A stretch of DNA of 64,000 nucleotides from Clavibacter phaseoli (GTDB taxonomy: Bacteria > Actinomycetota > Actinomycetes > Actinomycetales > Microbacteriaceae), in the NCBI RefSeq assembly GCF_021922925.1, contig NZ_CP040786.1, forward strand, positions 2,480,001 through 2,544,000, read 5' to 3'. Both the position numbers and the translations under genes were made by a program. Below, piece by piece: positions 56,174 to 63,599 of this stretch. Under the pieces are notes generated by a model, which saw nothing but the letters and a program-made list of their open reading frames with translations, did not search any database and was not told where the DNA came from. Numbering within the stretch: the stretch's first letter is position 1; each line of letters begins with the position of its first letter.

Positions 56174-56839
56174 TCAGGCGTCGTAGGCGACGTAGTGCAG
56201 CTCGGCGTCCTGTCGCTCGTCGTGGAGCGTGACGTACGCCTGCGCGATGACGTCGGGCTCGGCATCCGGGCGGCCGCCGCCGATCAGCGCGGTGATGGCG
56301 ACGAACGCCACGTAGACCCCGCGCTCCGCGAGGGCGGCGTGCAGGTTCAGCGTCCAGTTCCGCAGTCCCGCCGCGGCGATGTTGATGTTCCCGCGGGCCG
56401 GCGTCGGCGCGAGCGAGCCCCCGCCCGTGGTCACGAGGACCGTCCCGGAGCCGGCAGCGATCATGTCCGGCAGGACGGCGCCGATGGCGGCCACGGCACC
56501 GCCCAGGTAGAAGTCGATCTGCGGCTGCAGGTTCTCCATCGTCACGTCCACCGCGTCGACCGACTCCAGGGTCCGGTCCGCCGGGGAGAACTCGAGCACG
56601 TCGATCGGACCGAGCTCGTCGCGGATCGAGCGGAGCGCGTCCCTGATCGTGTCGGGCTCGTTGACGTCGGCCGTGAAGCCCCGAGCGCGGATCCCCTCGG
56701 CGGCCAGCGTGCGCGCCAGGCCATCCAGCTTCGAGCGGTCTCGGGCGACGAGGGCGACGTCGAAGCCCTTCCGCCCGAATGCGCGCGCGATCTCGAGGCC
56801 CAGTCCGGGTCCCGCTCCGATGATGGTGATGAGGGGCAT
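56174..56839 (-). CDS. SDR-like Rossmann protein lacking the catalytic Tyr-Lys pair
   Basis: This 221-residue protein begins LITIIGAGPGLGLEIARAFG (NADP loop at 8-14) with VALVARDRSKLDGL, clearly of short-chain dehydrogenase type. The catalytic region, however, reads VTTGGGSLAPTPARGNINIA then AAGLRNWTLN. The Ser position is kept, but the YxxxK is replaced by Asn and small residues. It may therefore be a non-redox or atypical enzyme or a sensor. ATG start; the next gene is a divergent TetR with tandem operators. Confidence 0.8.
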   Translation of the reverse strand: MPLITIIGAGPGLGLEIARAFGRKGFDVALVARDRSKLDGLARTLAAEGIRARGFTADVNEPDTIRDALRSIRDELGPIDVLEFSPADRTLESVDAVDVTMENLQPQIDFYLGGAVAAIGAVLPDMIAAGSGTVLVTTGGGSLAPTPARGNINIAAAGLRNWTLNLHAALAERGVYVAFVAITALIGGGRPDAEPDVIAQAYVTLHDERQDAELHYVAYDA

Positions 56840-56891
56840 GATGCGTCCTTCCCGTGGCGCGCTACCGAGCCACGCGTCCTGGTGCAGTAAG

Positions 56892-56940
56892 TTGAGTAGG
56901 TCCTCAAGTGCGCTCGAGCCTATGTTGAGGATGCCCTCAA
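56892..56940. promoter_or_regulatory. Tandem TTGAG-N6-CTCAA operators
   Basis: Two sites with the same geometry, TTGAG-N6-CTCAA, lie at 56892-56907 and 56925-56940, 33 bp apart. They fill the 118-bp divergent promoter between the SDR-like and TetR genes. The core resembles HAIR elements but with a 6-bp rather than 7-bp spacer; TetR binding is the more likely role. Confidence 0.8.
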
Positions 56941-56957
56941 GATCAAGTGGAGCCACC

Positions 56958-57527
56958 ATGAGTCCTGCACCCGGCCTGCGCCGAGACGCTCAGGCGAACG
57001 TCGAGAAGCTGCGCGCTGCCGCCGTGGCGGTGTTCACCGCGCGAGGGCTGTCCGCTCCCCTGGAGGACATCGCCCGAGAAGCCGGCGTGAGCATCGGGAC
57101 GCTCTACAACCGCATCGGTTCGCGGGACCAGCTCATCGACGCCGTCGTGCCGGACATCGCCGGCGCGAAGCTCGCGTCGCTCCGGGACCGGACCTTGGCC
57201 GAGGGCTCCCCGCGTGCGCAGCTGGAGACCTTCATCGCCGAGATGATCGATCTGCAACGCAGCGACCCGGCCATGAACGACGCGATGCTCCGCCGATATC
57301 CCGACGCGGTGCTCCTCATCAACGCGTGCGAACGATCCATGGCGCTCGGGGCGGAGCTCGTCGGGAACGCCCATGCCGCCGGCGTGCTCTCGCCGGATTT
57401 CACACCGGATGACCTCATGAGCGTGCTCTGGATGGCCGGGATGGCCAGCCACGACCCCACTGCCCCGGACGGGTGGCGTCGCGTCGTCGACCGCAGCGTC
57501 GCCGCGGCCTGGCTCGCCGGGGGCTGA
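56958..57527 (+). CDS. TetR-family transcriptional regulator
   Basis: This 189-residue protein has the HTH ARGLSAPLEDIAREAGVSIG followed by TLYNRIGSRDQLIDAVVPDI (about 32-71) and a SBP-like TetR_C domain with AQLETFIAEMIDLQRSDPAM. Likely represses itself and the divergent SDR-like gene by means of the tandem TTGAG-N6-CTCAA sites. The ATG comes 18 bp after the second site. Confidence 0.9.
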   Translation: MSPAPGLRRDAQANVEKLRAAAVAVFTARGLSAPLEDIAREAGVSIGTLYNRIGSRDQLIDAVVPDIAGAKLASLRDRTLAEGSPRAQLETFIAEMIDLQRSDPAMNDAMLRRYPDAVLLINACERSMALGAELVGNAHAAGVLSPDFTPDDLMSVLWMAGMASHDPTAPDGWRRVVDRSVAAAWLAGG

Positions 57528-57673
57528 CGCCGGGTCGCTCTCAACATCGAGCGCGCCGACCTCGAGTAGATCCTCGACACGCCCGCCCTCCCGGCACTCC
57601 ACGGACAGCAGCCAGCACCTCAAGCGACCCGGCAGGCCCCGAGAGACGTGACCACACTCCCTCACCTGACCGT

Positions 57674-58261
57674 CTAGTCGTCCGGGTGCAGGCTCGCGTC
57701 CGCCGGTCCAGTCCGCCACGCGGTGAAGCGAACGGTGAGGCCCTCCCGCGTCGGAGCGCAGCACATCGGGCCCGCGGTCACGGCGGCGTCGGCATCCAGG
57801 GGCGCGACGCGCACCAGCTGCCACGGCTCGTCGTCCACGCGCGCCCGGACCGTCAGCGCGTCACCGGAGCGACTCGCGCGGATCGTCACAAGACGGCCGT
57901 GCCAGGCAGGCACCGGTGCCAGCGACCAGTCGGACATCCCACGGGTGACGACTGCGCCGAGGCCGTCCTCGCCGTCGCTGCGCTCGACGCCGGCTTTGGT
58001 CCATGTGCTGTCGTCGACCTTGACGAAGATCCCGGCCTGGTCGAACTGGGCGGAGAAGTCGAGCAGGAACGACACCTCCATCGCCGCGCCCTGCTCGAGC
58101 GGTGTGAGGAGGGCGTGCTCCGTGTCATGCACGAAGCCGTAGGAGGTGGTGCGCCAAGCGTCGCTCCCCTCGACGGCCGTGACGCGGAGCCCGTCGTCGG
58201 CGATCTCCACGTGCGCGGGCGCGGTGGTCCAGGTGCCAGAGGTCCAGTCGATGTCGATCAC
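57674..58261 (-). CDS. DUF1349 domain protein
   Basis: This 195-residue protein is one DUF1349 concanavalin-like domain: FLLDFSAQFDQAGIFVKVDD, STWTKAGVERSDG, GLGAVVTRGMSDWSLAP and RASRSGDALTVRARVDD. The family (yeast regulation-of-enolase-1-like) is predicted to bind carbohydrate, but its activity is unknown. The GTG start lies 24 bp from the divergent acetyltransferase ATG and next to a shared palindrome. It probably belongs to the same TetR-controlled module. Confidence 0.85.
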   Translation of the reverse strand: MIDIDWTSGTWTTAPAHVEIADDGLRVTAVEGSDAWRTTSYGFVHDTEHALLTPLEQGAAMEVSFLLDFSAQFDQAGIFVKVDDSTWTKAGVERSDGEDGLGAVVTRGMSDWSLAPVPAWHGRLVTIRASRSGDALTVRARVDDEPWQLVRVAPLDADAAVTAGPMCCAPTREGLTVRFTAWRTGPADASLHPDD

Positions 58262-58269
58262 GGGGCCGA

Positions 58270-58285
58270 GTGTACGCTCGTACAC
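58270..58285. promoter_or_regulatory. TetR-type operator between DUF1349 and acetyltransferase genes
   Basis: GTGTACG-CT-CGTACAC is a perfect 7-bp inverted repeat. It ends exactly before the acetyltransferase ATG and 9 bp before the DUF1349 GTG, so it overlaps both 5' regions. Confidence 0.75.
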
Positions 58286-58879
58286 ATGGCAACTGACCAC
58301 TTCGCTGGAGACGACCGCAGCAACCGCGAGCGGATGCTCGCCGGCGACCTGTACATCGCCGACGATCCCGAGAGCGCTCGCATCGCCCAGCGCGCCGTCC
58401 GGCTCGCCGACGCCTACCACCGTGCCGCTGTCGAAGACGAGGCCGCCGCGCGTCCGCTGCTGGAGGAGCTCCTCGGGTCGCTCGGTTCGGATGCGTTCGT
58501 CAAGCCGCCGCTGTATGTCGACTACGGGGAGAACATCCGCATCGGCGCCCGGACCTTCGTCAACTACAACCTCACCGCTCTGGACGTCGCCGCGATCACC
58601 ATCGGCGAGGACTGTCAGATCGGGCCGAACGTGCAGCTCCTCACGCCCACGCACCCCGTCGACCCGGGCCCTCGGCGCGACAAGCTCGAAGCGGCGCGCC
58701 CGATCACCATCGGCGACAACGTCTGGCTCGGCGGCGGCGTGATCGTCTGCCCCGGCGTCAGCATCGGCGATGACAGCGTCATCGGCGCCGGATCGGTCGT
58801 AAACCGCGACATCCCCGCCGGCGTGGTCGCCGTCGGGAACCCCGCCCGCGTCATCCGCGAGATCGAGCCCCGGGCATGA
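58286..58879 (+). CDS. Maltose/galactoside O-acetyltransferase family protein
   Basis: This 197-residue protein has a Mac-type N-terminal helical segment (RERMLAGDLYIADDPES) and a left-handed beta-helix of hexapeptide repeats (NIRIGARTFVNYN, then TIGEDCQIGPN and later ITIGDNVWLGGGVIV). The catalytic His is His123 in LLTPTHPVDP. It is expected to acetylate sugar hydroxyls. No clear ribosome site precedes the ATG, which follows the palindrome directly, so leaderless-like initiation or a different start is possible. The TetR gene overlaps its stop. Confidence 0.88.
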   Translation: MATDHFAGDDRSNRERMLAGDLYIADDPESARIAQRAVRLADAYHRAAVEDEAAARPLLEELLGSLGSDAFVKPPLYVDYGENIRIGARTFVNYNLTALDVAAITIGEDCQIGPNVQLLTPTHPVDPGPRRDKLEAARPITIGDNVWLGGGVIVCPGVSIGDDSVIGAGSVVNRDIPAGVVAVGNPARVIREIEPRA

Positions 58880-59475
58880 CGGAGCCGGCTCGCGCCCGTT
58901 CACCCCGGCGATCGGATCCCAGCCGTCGGGACCGGATCGTCGAGGCGTGCCTCGACGTCATCGCCGACTTCGGAGTCGATGGGACGACGCATCGTCGGGT
59001 CGCCGCCGCGGCCGACGTACCGCTTGGCTCGATGACGTACCACTTCGACGGCATGGACGACCTGCTCCACGAGGCCTTCACGCTCTTCGCCGACCGCGTC
59101 GCCGAGCAGATGCGGCGCCGCATGAGCGACGCCAACACCATTGAGGAGACCGGATCTGCCGTGGTCGACGTCATCGTGCACGATCTCATGGGCACGCAGC
59201 GCGACCTCGTACTCACTCACGAGCTCTATACGCTCGCCGCCCGCCGACCCGAGTACCGGGCGATCACGCAAGCCTGGATGGCCCGCAGCCGCACCACCCT
59301 GGAACAGCACGTCGATCCGACCACCGCACGCATGCTCGACGCGCTCATCGAAGGCCTCAGCATCCACCGCGCACTCGACCCCGAGCCACCGGACCAGTCC
59401 TTCATCCGCGAAGCCGTGAAGCGCATCCTGCCCATTCCTCGCGATCCGACGGCACGGGATCGGTCGTCCCGATAG
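58876..59475 (+). CDS. TetR-family transcriptional regulator
   Basis: This 199-residue protein has the HTH DGTTHRRVAAAADVPLGSMT then YHFDGMDDLLHEAFTLFADR (about 37-76). The C-terminal domain contains LVLTHELYTLAARRPEYRAIT, as in RutR/TetR_C_13-like groups. The ATG overlaps the acetyltransferase stop (ATGA), so regulator and enzyme are co-transcribed. The nearby palindrome is the likely operator. Basic Arg/Ser N-terminus (about 6-20) may touch DNA. Confidence 0.9.
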   Translation: MTEPARARSPRRSDPSRRDRIVEACLDVIADFGVDGTTHRRVAAAADVPLGSMTYHFDGMDDLLHEAFTLFADRVAEQMRRRMSDANTIEETGSAVVDVIVHDLMGTQRDLVLTHELYTLAARRPEYRAITQAWMARSRTTLEQHVDPTTARMLDALIEGLSIHRALDPEPPDQSFIREAVKRILPIPRDPTARDRSSR

Positions 59476-59576
59476 GGGATGGTTACCCGGACACCAAGTC
59501 GCGGACCGTTGAGCGGCGTAGCGTCAAGCGAACAGGGGCCACCGTGGCGTCGAGTCGACGCGAAGAAGCAGACCCC

Positions 59577-60014
59577 ATGAGTCTCAGGTCCCAAGACATC
59601 CTTTGGTCGCCCACCGGCGCGCTCCTGCCCGCGGCGGCTCGCGCAACGGCGGGCGTGTACCGGCCTCACTTGACGCCGTTGCGGCTGACGCATCCGCAGT
59701 TCCTCGTGCTCCTGGTCCTAGGGCTGGGTCCGCCCCGCTCGGTCGTGGAGATCGGGCAGCTCCTGGCGCTGAGTCCGGGGACGATGACGCCGATGTTGAA
59801 GCGTCTCGAGCTCCTGGGCTTCATCAGCCGCTCGCGCGACGCCGCCAACGAGCGCCGACTCTCCGTGGCCTTGACTAACGCCGGCATCGCGCTCATCCCT
59901 GAGCTGCAGCAGATCCACGCGCGCGTGAAGCAGGTCATCGGCTTGAACAGCGTCGACCAGCAGCTGCTTCAGGAGTTCGTCGCCTCCATCCCGGTCGCCC
60001 CCACGGCGGTCTGA
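59577..60014 (+). CDS. MarR-family transcriptional regulator
   Basis: This 145-residue winged-helix protein has the N-terminal MSLRSQDILWSPTGALLP and HTH LRLTHPQFLVLLVLGLGPPR, then EIGQLLALSPGTMTPMLKRL and the wing ISRSRDAANERRLSVALTNAG. It has no N-terminal redox Cys as in OhrR, so it is not an obvious peroxide sensor. A longer in-frame GTG start lies 33 bp upstream. The target is unknown; the nearest gene is the convergent AraC regulator. Confidence 0.85.
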   Translation: MSLRSQDILWSPTGALLPAAARATAGVYRPHLTPLRLTHPQFLVLLVLGLGPPRSVVEIGQLLALSPGTMTPMLKRLELLGFISRSRDAANERRLSVALTNAGIALIPELQQIHARVKQVIGLNSVDQQLLQEFVASIPVAPTAV

Positions 60015-60021
60015 CGCGACC

Positions 60022-61068
60022 TCAGGGGGCGCGGCGGAGGGTGTCGCTGGGTTTCTCGTCGAAGTGCGCGGCGTACTCCGCCGCGAATCGACCGAGGTTC
60101 CCGAAGCCCCAGGTCCGGGCGGCGTCCTTCACGGTGATCGAGCGTGGTGCTGCGGCGCGGAGCTGGTCGTGGACGCGTTGCAGCCGGATGTCTCGCAGGT
60201 ACGCGGACGGCGTCATGCCGAGATGCCGTGCGGTCGCGAGCTGGAGGCTACGGGTGTGCATGCCGGCCGCGCGGGCAGCGTCGGCGGGGGTGATGGGCTC
60301 GTGCGCGTGGTGGTGCAGGTAGTCCAGCGCCTCACGTACCCGTGCCGCCTGCGGCAGGCGCAGCTCCGCCGGGACGGCCCACGCCTTCCAGGGGAACAGG
60401 CGGAGCAGCACCCGAGCGAGGGACATCTCCGCCGCGAACCGCATCAGCGGCGTCACGCTCACCCGCACGACCGCGCGCGTCATCACCGACACCGCGTCCC
60501 GCCATGCCGCCAACGCCCACGGGTTCGCGTCGGCGCGGTGGTCGAAGGACACGTGCCGGGCAGGCCCGTCGTGCCGTTCGGTCGCGATGTCCTCCAGGAA
60601 CGCCGGCCCGAGGTGGATGAGGTGCTGTCGGTGCGCGCGGAAGTCCAGCCGGAAGGCCCGCTCGGTCGGCAGGAGGAAGGGTGCCTCGACGGTCCCGGCG
60701 CGCTGGTGGTCGCGCAGGTGCAGGCAGCCGCTGCCGGTGCGGAACCAGCCCACGACGTAGTCGGTGAGGTTGGGCACCTCGCCCCGGATCCGCCCCGACA
60801 GCTCCGAGGTGCGCAGCGACACCCGGTCGTTGCCGACGCTGGCGTACCGGTAGGAGAACGGGGAGTCCCCCGCGCTCGTGGCGAGGTCGCCGCCGTACGC
60901 GGCACGGTAGACATCGTCCGCCTCGCCGGTACACGCGCCGGCGTGCTCGGTGCGATGCTCGGTGCGGCTCGTGCCGGCGGGCATCGAGGTGCCAGTGCTG
61001 CTCGTGAAGAGCGACGGGCCGGTGGTTGTGGGTCCTGGCGGGGTCTGGGCCGGGTCGGTGCTGTACAT
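60022..61068 (-). CDS. AraC-family transcriptional regulator (paralogue of the one at 19.6-20.7 kb)
   Basis: This 348-residue protein shares both domains with the first AraC regulator: FSYRYASVGNDRVSLRTSEL and AFLEDIATERHDGPARHVSFDH in the sensor half, and YLHHHAHEPITPADAARAAG plus WGFGNLGRFAAEYAAHFDEK in the DNA-binding half. The N-terminus (about 1-60) is Pro/Thr-rich and low-complexity, as in its relative. A longer frame to an upstream start exists, but this ATG with AGAGAAG upstream is preferred. The target is unknown. Confidence 0.88.
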   Translation of the reverse strand: MYSTDPAQTPPGPTTTGPSLFTSSTGTSMPAGTSRTEHRTEHAGACTGEADDVYRAAYGGDLATSAGDSPFSYRYASVGNDRVSLRTSELSGRIRGEVPNLTDYVVGWFRTGSGCLHLRDHQRAGTVEAPFLLPTERAFRLDFRAHRQHLIHLGPAFLEDIATERHDGPARHVSFDHRADANPWALAAWRDAVSVMTRAVVRVSVTPLMRFAAEMSLARVLLRLFPWKAWAVPAELRLPQAARVREALDYLHHHAHEPITPADAARAAGMHTRSLQLATARHLGMTPSAYLRDIRLQRVHDQLRAAAPRSITVKDAARTWGFGNLGRFAAEYAAHFDEKPSDTLRRAP

Positions 61069-61270
61069 GCTCGTACTTCTCTCGTGTCCTGCCCCCAGTA
61101 CGACGCCCGTCATCGTGACCGCGCGGAGGGGGTAACCCTAAGGAGACGGGCGACGGCTCCGCGAGGTCATGAAGCGGACGTCAGTAGTTCGTGATCCTTC
61201 GTCCAGTGGCCTGCGCGCGGCCGACCCCCAGAACAGGGTCCGTGGGCACATCGTCGGGCTAAACGTGAAG

Positions 61271-61298
61271 CGAGCCCGCCGTGGGGACGGCGGGCTCG
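61271..61298. repeat. Hairpin, possible third copy of the repeat
   Basis: A perfect 12-bp stem CGAGCCCGCCGT with a GGGG loop. Its stem sequence is related to the hairpins of the two repeats further right, and a TGGGGG-containing block lies about 45-60 bp away in the same orientation. Membership of the repeat family is uncertain. Confidence 0.45.
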
Positions 61299-61424
61299 AG
61301 CCTGAGGGTCGCTTTCGGGTCGACACTCACATGGATCAGCACCATCGCTGCGATACCGGCCAGTGGAGACGGGGGTGCGTCGGCAGTGCGCACACCGGCC
61401 CGGGCAGACCGTGTGCAGCCACGA

Positions 61425-61564
61425 ACGTAACGCCTGGTCCCCCAAAATGCGGACAAGCGCGTGGCATGGTCGCTGAGCGGACAGGGGCGAGGGTGAGGCC
61501 GGCGGGCTCGCGTCCGGGGGGACGCGGAGCCCGCCACCAGCGGGGTCTGGGCCGGCTTCATCAG
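61425..61564. repeat. Imperfect direct repeat, copy A
   Basis: The 64-bp core (61501-61564) is a hairpin (GGCGGGCTC paired with GAGCCCGCC) plus a conserved ACCAGCGGGGTC-containing arm. The adjoining left part is less conserved but shares CCGCTCA and TTGGGGG blocks (minus-strand reading) with copy B. Confidence 0.65.
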
Positions 61565-61704
61565 GCACACGCGCGCGTCGGGGAACCCTCGGGGTGTCTC
61601 CCGTCGCACCAGACGGCACGAACGGAGCCGCAGCCGGGGTCATGGCCTTGGTTCGGAGGCGCCACCTCCGCCGGCCGTCGTTGAGCCGGACCCCTACGAA
61701 GTTA

Positions 61705-61866
61705 TGAGGGCACAAACGAACCACCAAGGAGCACTCCCCCAACTCCCAGATCCACGTAATGACATCGTATGAGCGGGCCGCGAGAGCCGACCATCAGAGG
61801 ACGACGGGCTCGCTACCGGGGAAATGTCGAGCCCGTCACCAGCGGGGTCCGGGCCGGCTACATCAG
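61705..61866. repeat. Imperfect direct repeat, copy B
   Basis: The core (61803-61866) matches copy A at about 53 of 64 positions by eye. Its stem reads GACGGGCTCG/CGAGCCCGTC: a G-to-A change in one arm is matched by C-to-T in the other, so pairing is kept. Confidence 0.65.
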
Positions 61867-62135
61867 ACCATGCGACACGCCCAGGACCCGTCATGGTCCC
61901 GAGGCGTTCGATCACTGTACTGCCGCCCCGATTGACTCCACCCTGCTCGAAGTGCGGTCAGGGCCGTGCTCGACCAGGGGGTTCACGTGCGCGCGCGAGA
62001 GCCCGACCCTTGCGACAAGGGCCGGGCGACCGGCGAGACACTCCCCCGAGGTCTCCAGCCGGTGCGCGTCGAGCACACCCGAAGTGCTCGACCGCCCTTC
62101 GACTTTACGAAGGTTTCCTCACTCGAGGAAGGGAC

Positions 62136-62330
62136 GTGAACACCCCCATGACGAGGGACGGCAGGCACCAAGGCGAGCCACCCGAGAATGGGCTCATCGA
62201 CGAGCTGACTCGTCTCGTCGACGTGGTGTGGTCGATCGACCCAGAAGCGAACGATCCAGTCTGGGCGGAGCTCGACGCCCGGCGCGCTAGATCGCGGGCC
62301 GGTAAGAAGCACGCGAAGCGCGTTCGGTAG
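62136..62330 (+). CDS. Small hypothetical protein with basic C-terminus
   Basis: This 64-residue protein contains NGLIDELTRLVDVVWSIDPE and ends in a basic RSRAGKKHAKRVR. An AGGAAGGG box sits five bases before the GTG start, and codon use becomes normal after the preceding gene-poor stretch. No family is recognised. An ATG 12 bp later is an alternative start. Confidence 0.5.
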   Translation: MNTPMTRDGRHQGEPPENGLIDELTRLVDVVWSIDPEANDPVWAELDARRARSRAGKKHAKRVR

Positions 62331-62342
62331 AAGTCAGCCGGG

Positions 62343-62549
62343 TCACGCCTCATCGCGCGGACGGCGCCCGCCCCGCTCAGCCTGCTGGGCGTACCAGTCC
62401 CGGGTCTCGGCGCTGTCGAGCTTGTCGACGAGCACCATGGTGCGCCCCACGGAAGTCGTCCAGCAGCCTGCTGGACTGTTCGGCTCCGGTCGGGCCACGC
62501 CGCAGTGAAGGCGCGCACGTGAGAGAAGTTCGCGGGAAAAACCGTTCAT
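62343..62549 (-). CDS. Possible short open frame or gene remnant
   Basis: A 68-codon frame converges on the small gene to its left. Its C-terminal half (MVLVDKLDSAETRDWYAQQA) has a natural protein look, while the N-terminal half does not. It could be the end of a decayed gene. No ribosome site is convincing. Confidence 0.25.
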   Translation of the reverse strand: MNGFSRELLSRARLHCGVARPEPNSPAGCWTTSVGRTMVLVDKLDSAETRDWYAQQAERGGRRPRDEA

Positions 62550-62616
62550 CCAGGGGAACCGGCGGGGAGATCCTCGGCAGGCCGCGCCACGACGGCGCTC
62601 CCTGCGACTCTCGCAC

Positions 62617-63075
62617 CTAGGCCGGCCCGACGTGCCGCCCCGGGACCGGGCTCGAGTACACGACGTGGGTCGTGATCCCGCCGAGGGCGGCGAGGCGGCC
62701 CGTGATGCGCTCGAGGTCGCGCATCGAGCGGGCGTGGACCTTGATGATGAAGCAGTCGGCGCCCGTGACGTGGTGGGCCTCGACGATCTCCGGCAGCTCG
62801 GCGACCAGCGCGTGGAACGGCCGGTAGTCGCCCGACGGGTACGCGAGGCGCACGAAGGCGGTGACGGCCCAGCCGAGGGCCTCGGGATCCACCGTGATGG
62901 AGTAGCCGGTGATGATGCCGCCCTCCGTGAGGCGACGCACCCGCTCGGCGGTCGCGCTGGCCGAGAGCGAGACGGCCCGTCCGAGCTGCGCGACGCTCAT
63001 GCGGCCGTCGCCCTGCAGCTCGGCGATGATCGCGTGGTCGGTGGCGTCGAGGGTCAGCGGCGGATTCGTCGGCAT
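62617..63075 (-). CDS. Lrp/AsnC-family transcriptional regulator
   Basis: This 152-residue protein has the N-terminal HTH (LDATDHAIIAELQGDGRMSV then AQLGRAVSLSASATAERVRR, about 9-48) and the C-terminal RAM/AsnC ligand domain with SITVDPEALGWAVTAFVRL and HHVTGADCFIIKVHARS. It binds amino acids or small metabolites in the family. Its likely target is unknown; the divergent neighbour is a rhodanese. GGATCC reappears here, marking return to native sequence. Confidence 0.92.
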   Translation of the reverse strand: MPTNPPLTLDATDHAIIAELQGDGRMSVAQLGRAVSLSASATAERVRRLTEGGIITGYSITVDPEALGWAVTAFVRLAYPSGDYRPFHALVAELPEIVEAHHVTGADCFIIKVHARSMRDLERITGRLAALGGITTHVVYSSPVPGRHVGPA

Positions 63076-63170
63076 GCGGCCGAACCTACCGGGCGATCCG
63101 CGGCGCGACGGCCCCGATGCCGCGGGACGTCCCTTCCTCGTCCCGGGCCCGGGCCGCTTCGATGGAGCGC

Positions 63171-63590
63171 ATGCAGACGAGCCTCTCCGCGACCGACTTC
63201 TTCGCCGCCAAGCTGACCTTCGAGACCGACCCCGCCGACCTCGCCGCGGACCGCGCGCACGGCGCCGCGCCGCTCGTGGTCGACGTCCGCTCCGATGCGT
63301 CCTGGGCGCAGGGGCGGATCCCGGGAGCCGTCCACATCCCCGGCGCGGAGCTCGCGGCACGCGCGGCCGCCGAGCTGCCCGACCGTGACGCCCGGATCGT
63401 CGTCTACTGCTGGGGCCCCGGCTGCAATGGCAGCACGCGTGCGGCCCTCGCGCTCGCGACGCTCGGCTACACGCGCGTGCAGGAGCTGATCGGCGGGTTC
63501 GAGTACTGGGCGCGCGAGGGGTTCGCGGTGGTCGCGGACGCCGGGCGGACGCGCCGCGAGCCGGATCCGCTGACGGCGCCGGTCGGCTGA
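63171..63590 (+). CDS. Rhodanese-like domain protein
   Basis: This 139-residue single-domain sulfurtransferase-like protein has VVDVRSDASWAQGRIPGAVH (about 36-55) and the active loop YCWGPGCNGSTRAA (Cys80 and Cys85), a variant seen in actinobacterial rhodaneses. It probably transfers sulfane sulfur. The ATG chosen precedes MQTSLSATDFF; an in-frame ATG 9 bp earlier is also possible. Divergent from the Lrp gene. Confidence 0.9.
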   Translation: MQTSLSATDFFAAKLTFETDPADLAADRAHGAAPLVVDVRSDASWAQGRIPGAVHIPGAELAARAAAELPDRDARIVVYCWGPGCNGSTRAALALATLGYTRVQELIGGFEYWAREGFAVVADAGRTRREPDPLTAPVG

Positions 63591-63599
63591 CGCGGGGGG

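Larger units (their letters stand above)
61069..62135. other. Gene-poor stretch
   Basis: No convincing protein gene was found in this ~1.07-kb region. Short open frames are Arg/Pro/Ser-rich and look non-coding. It holds two or three copies of a hairpin-containing repeat, described separately. GGATCC, common elsewhere, is absent, consistent with degraded acquired DNA. Confidence 0.6.

Noticed and set aside
56892..56940. HspR (HAIR) sites upstream of the SDR-like gene
   Set aside because: The TTGAG/CTCAA cores match, but the spacer is 6 rather than 7 bp, and a TetR gene is directly adjacent and better explains two such sites.
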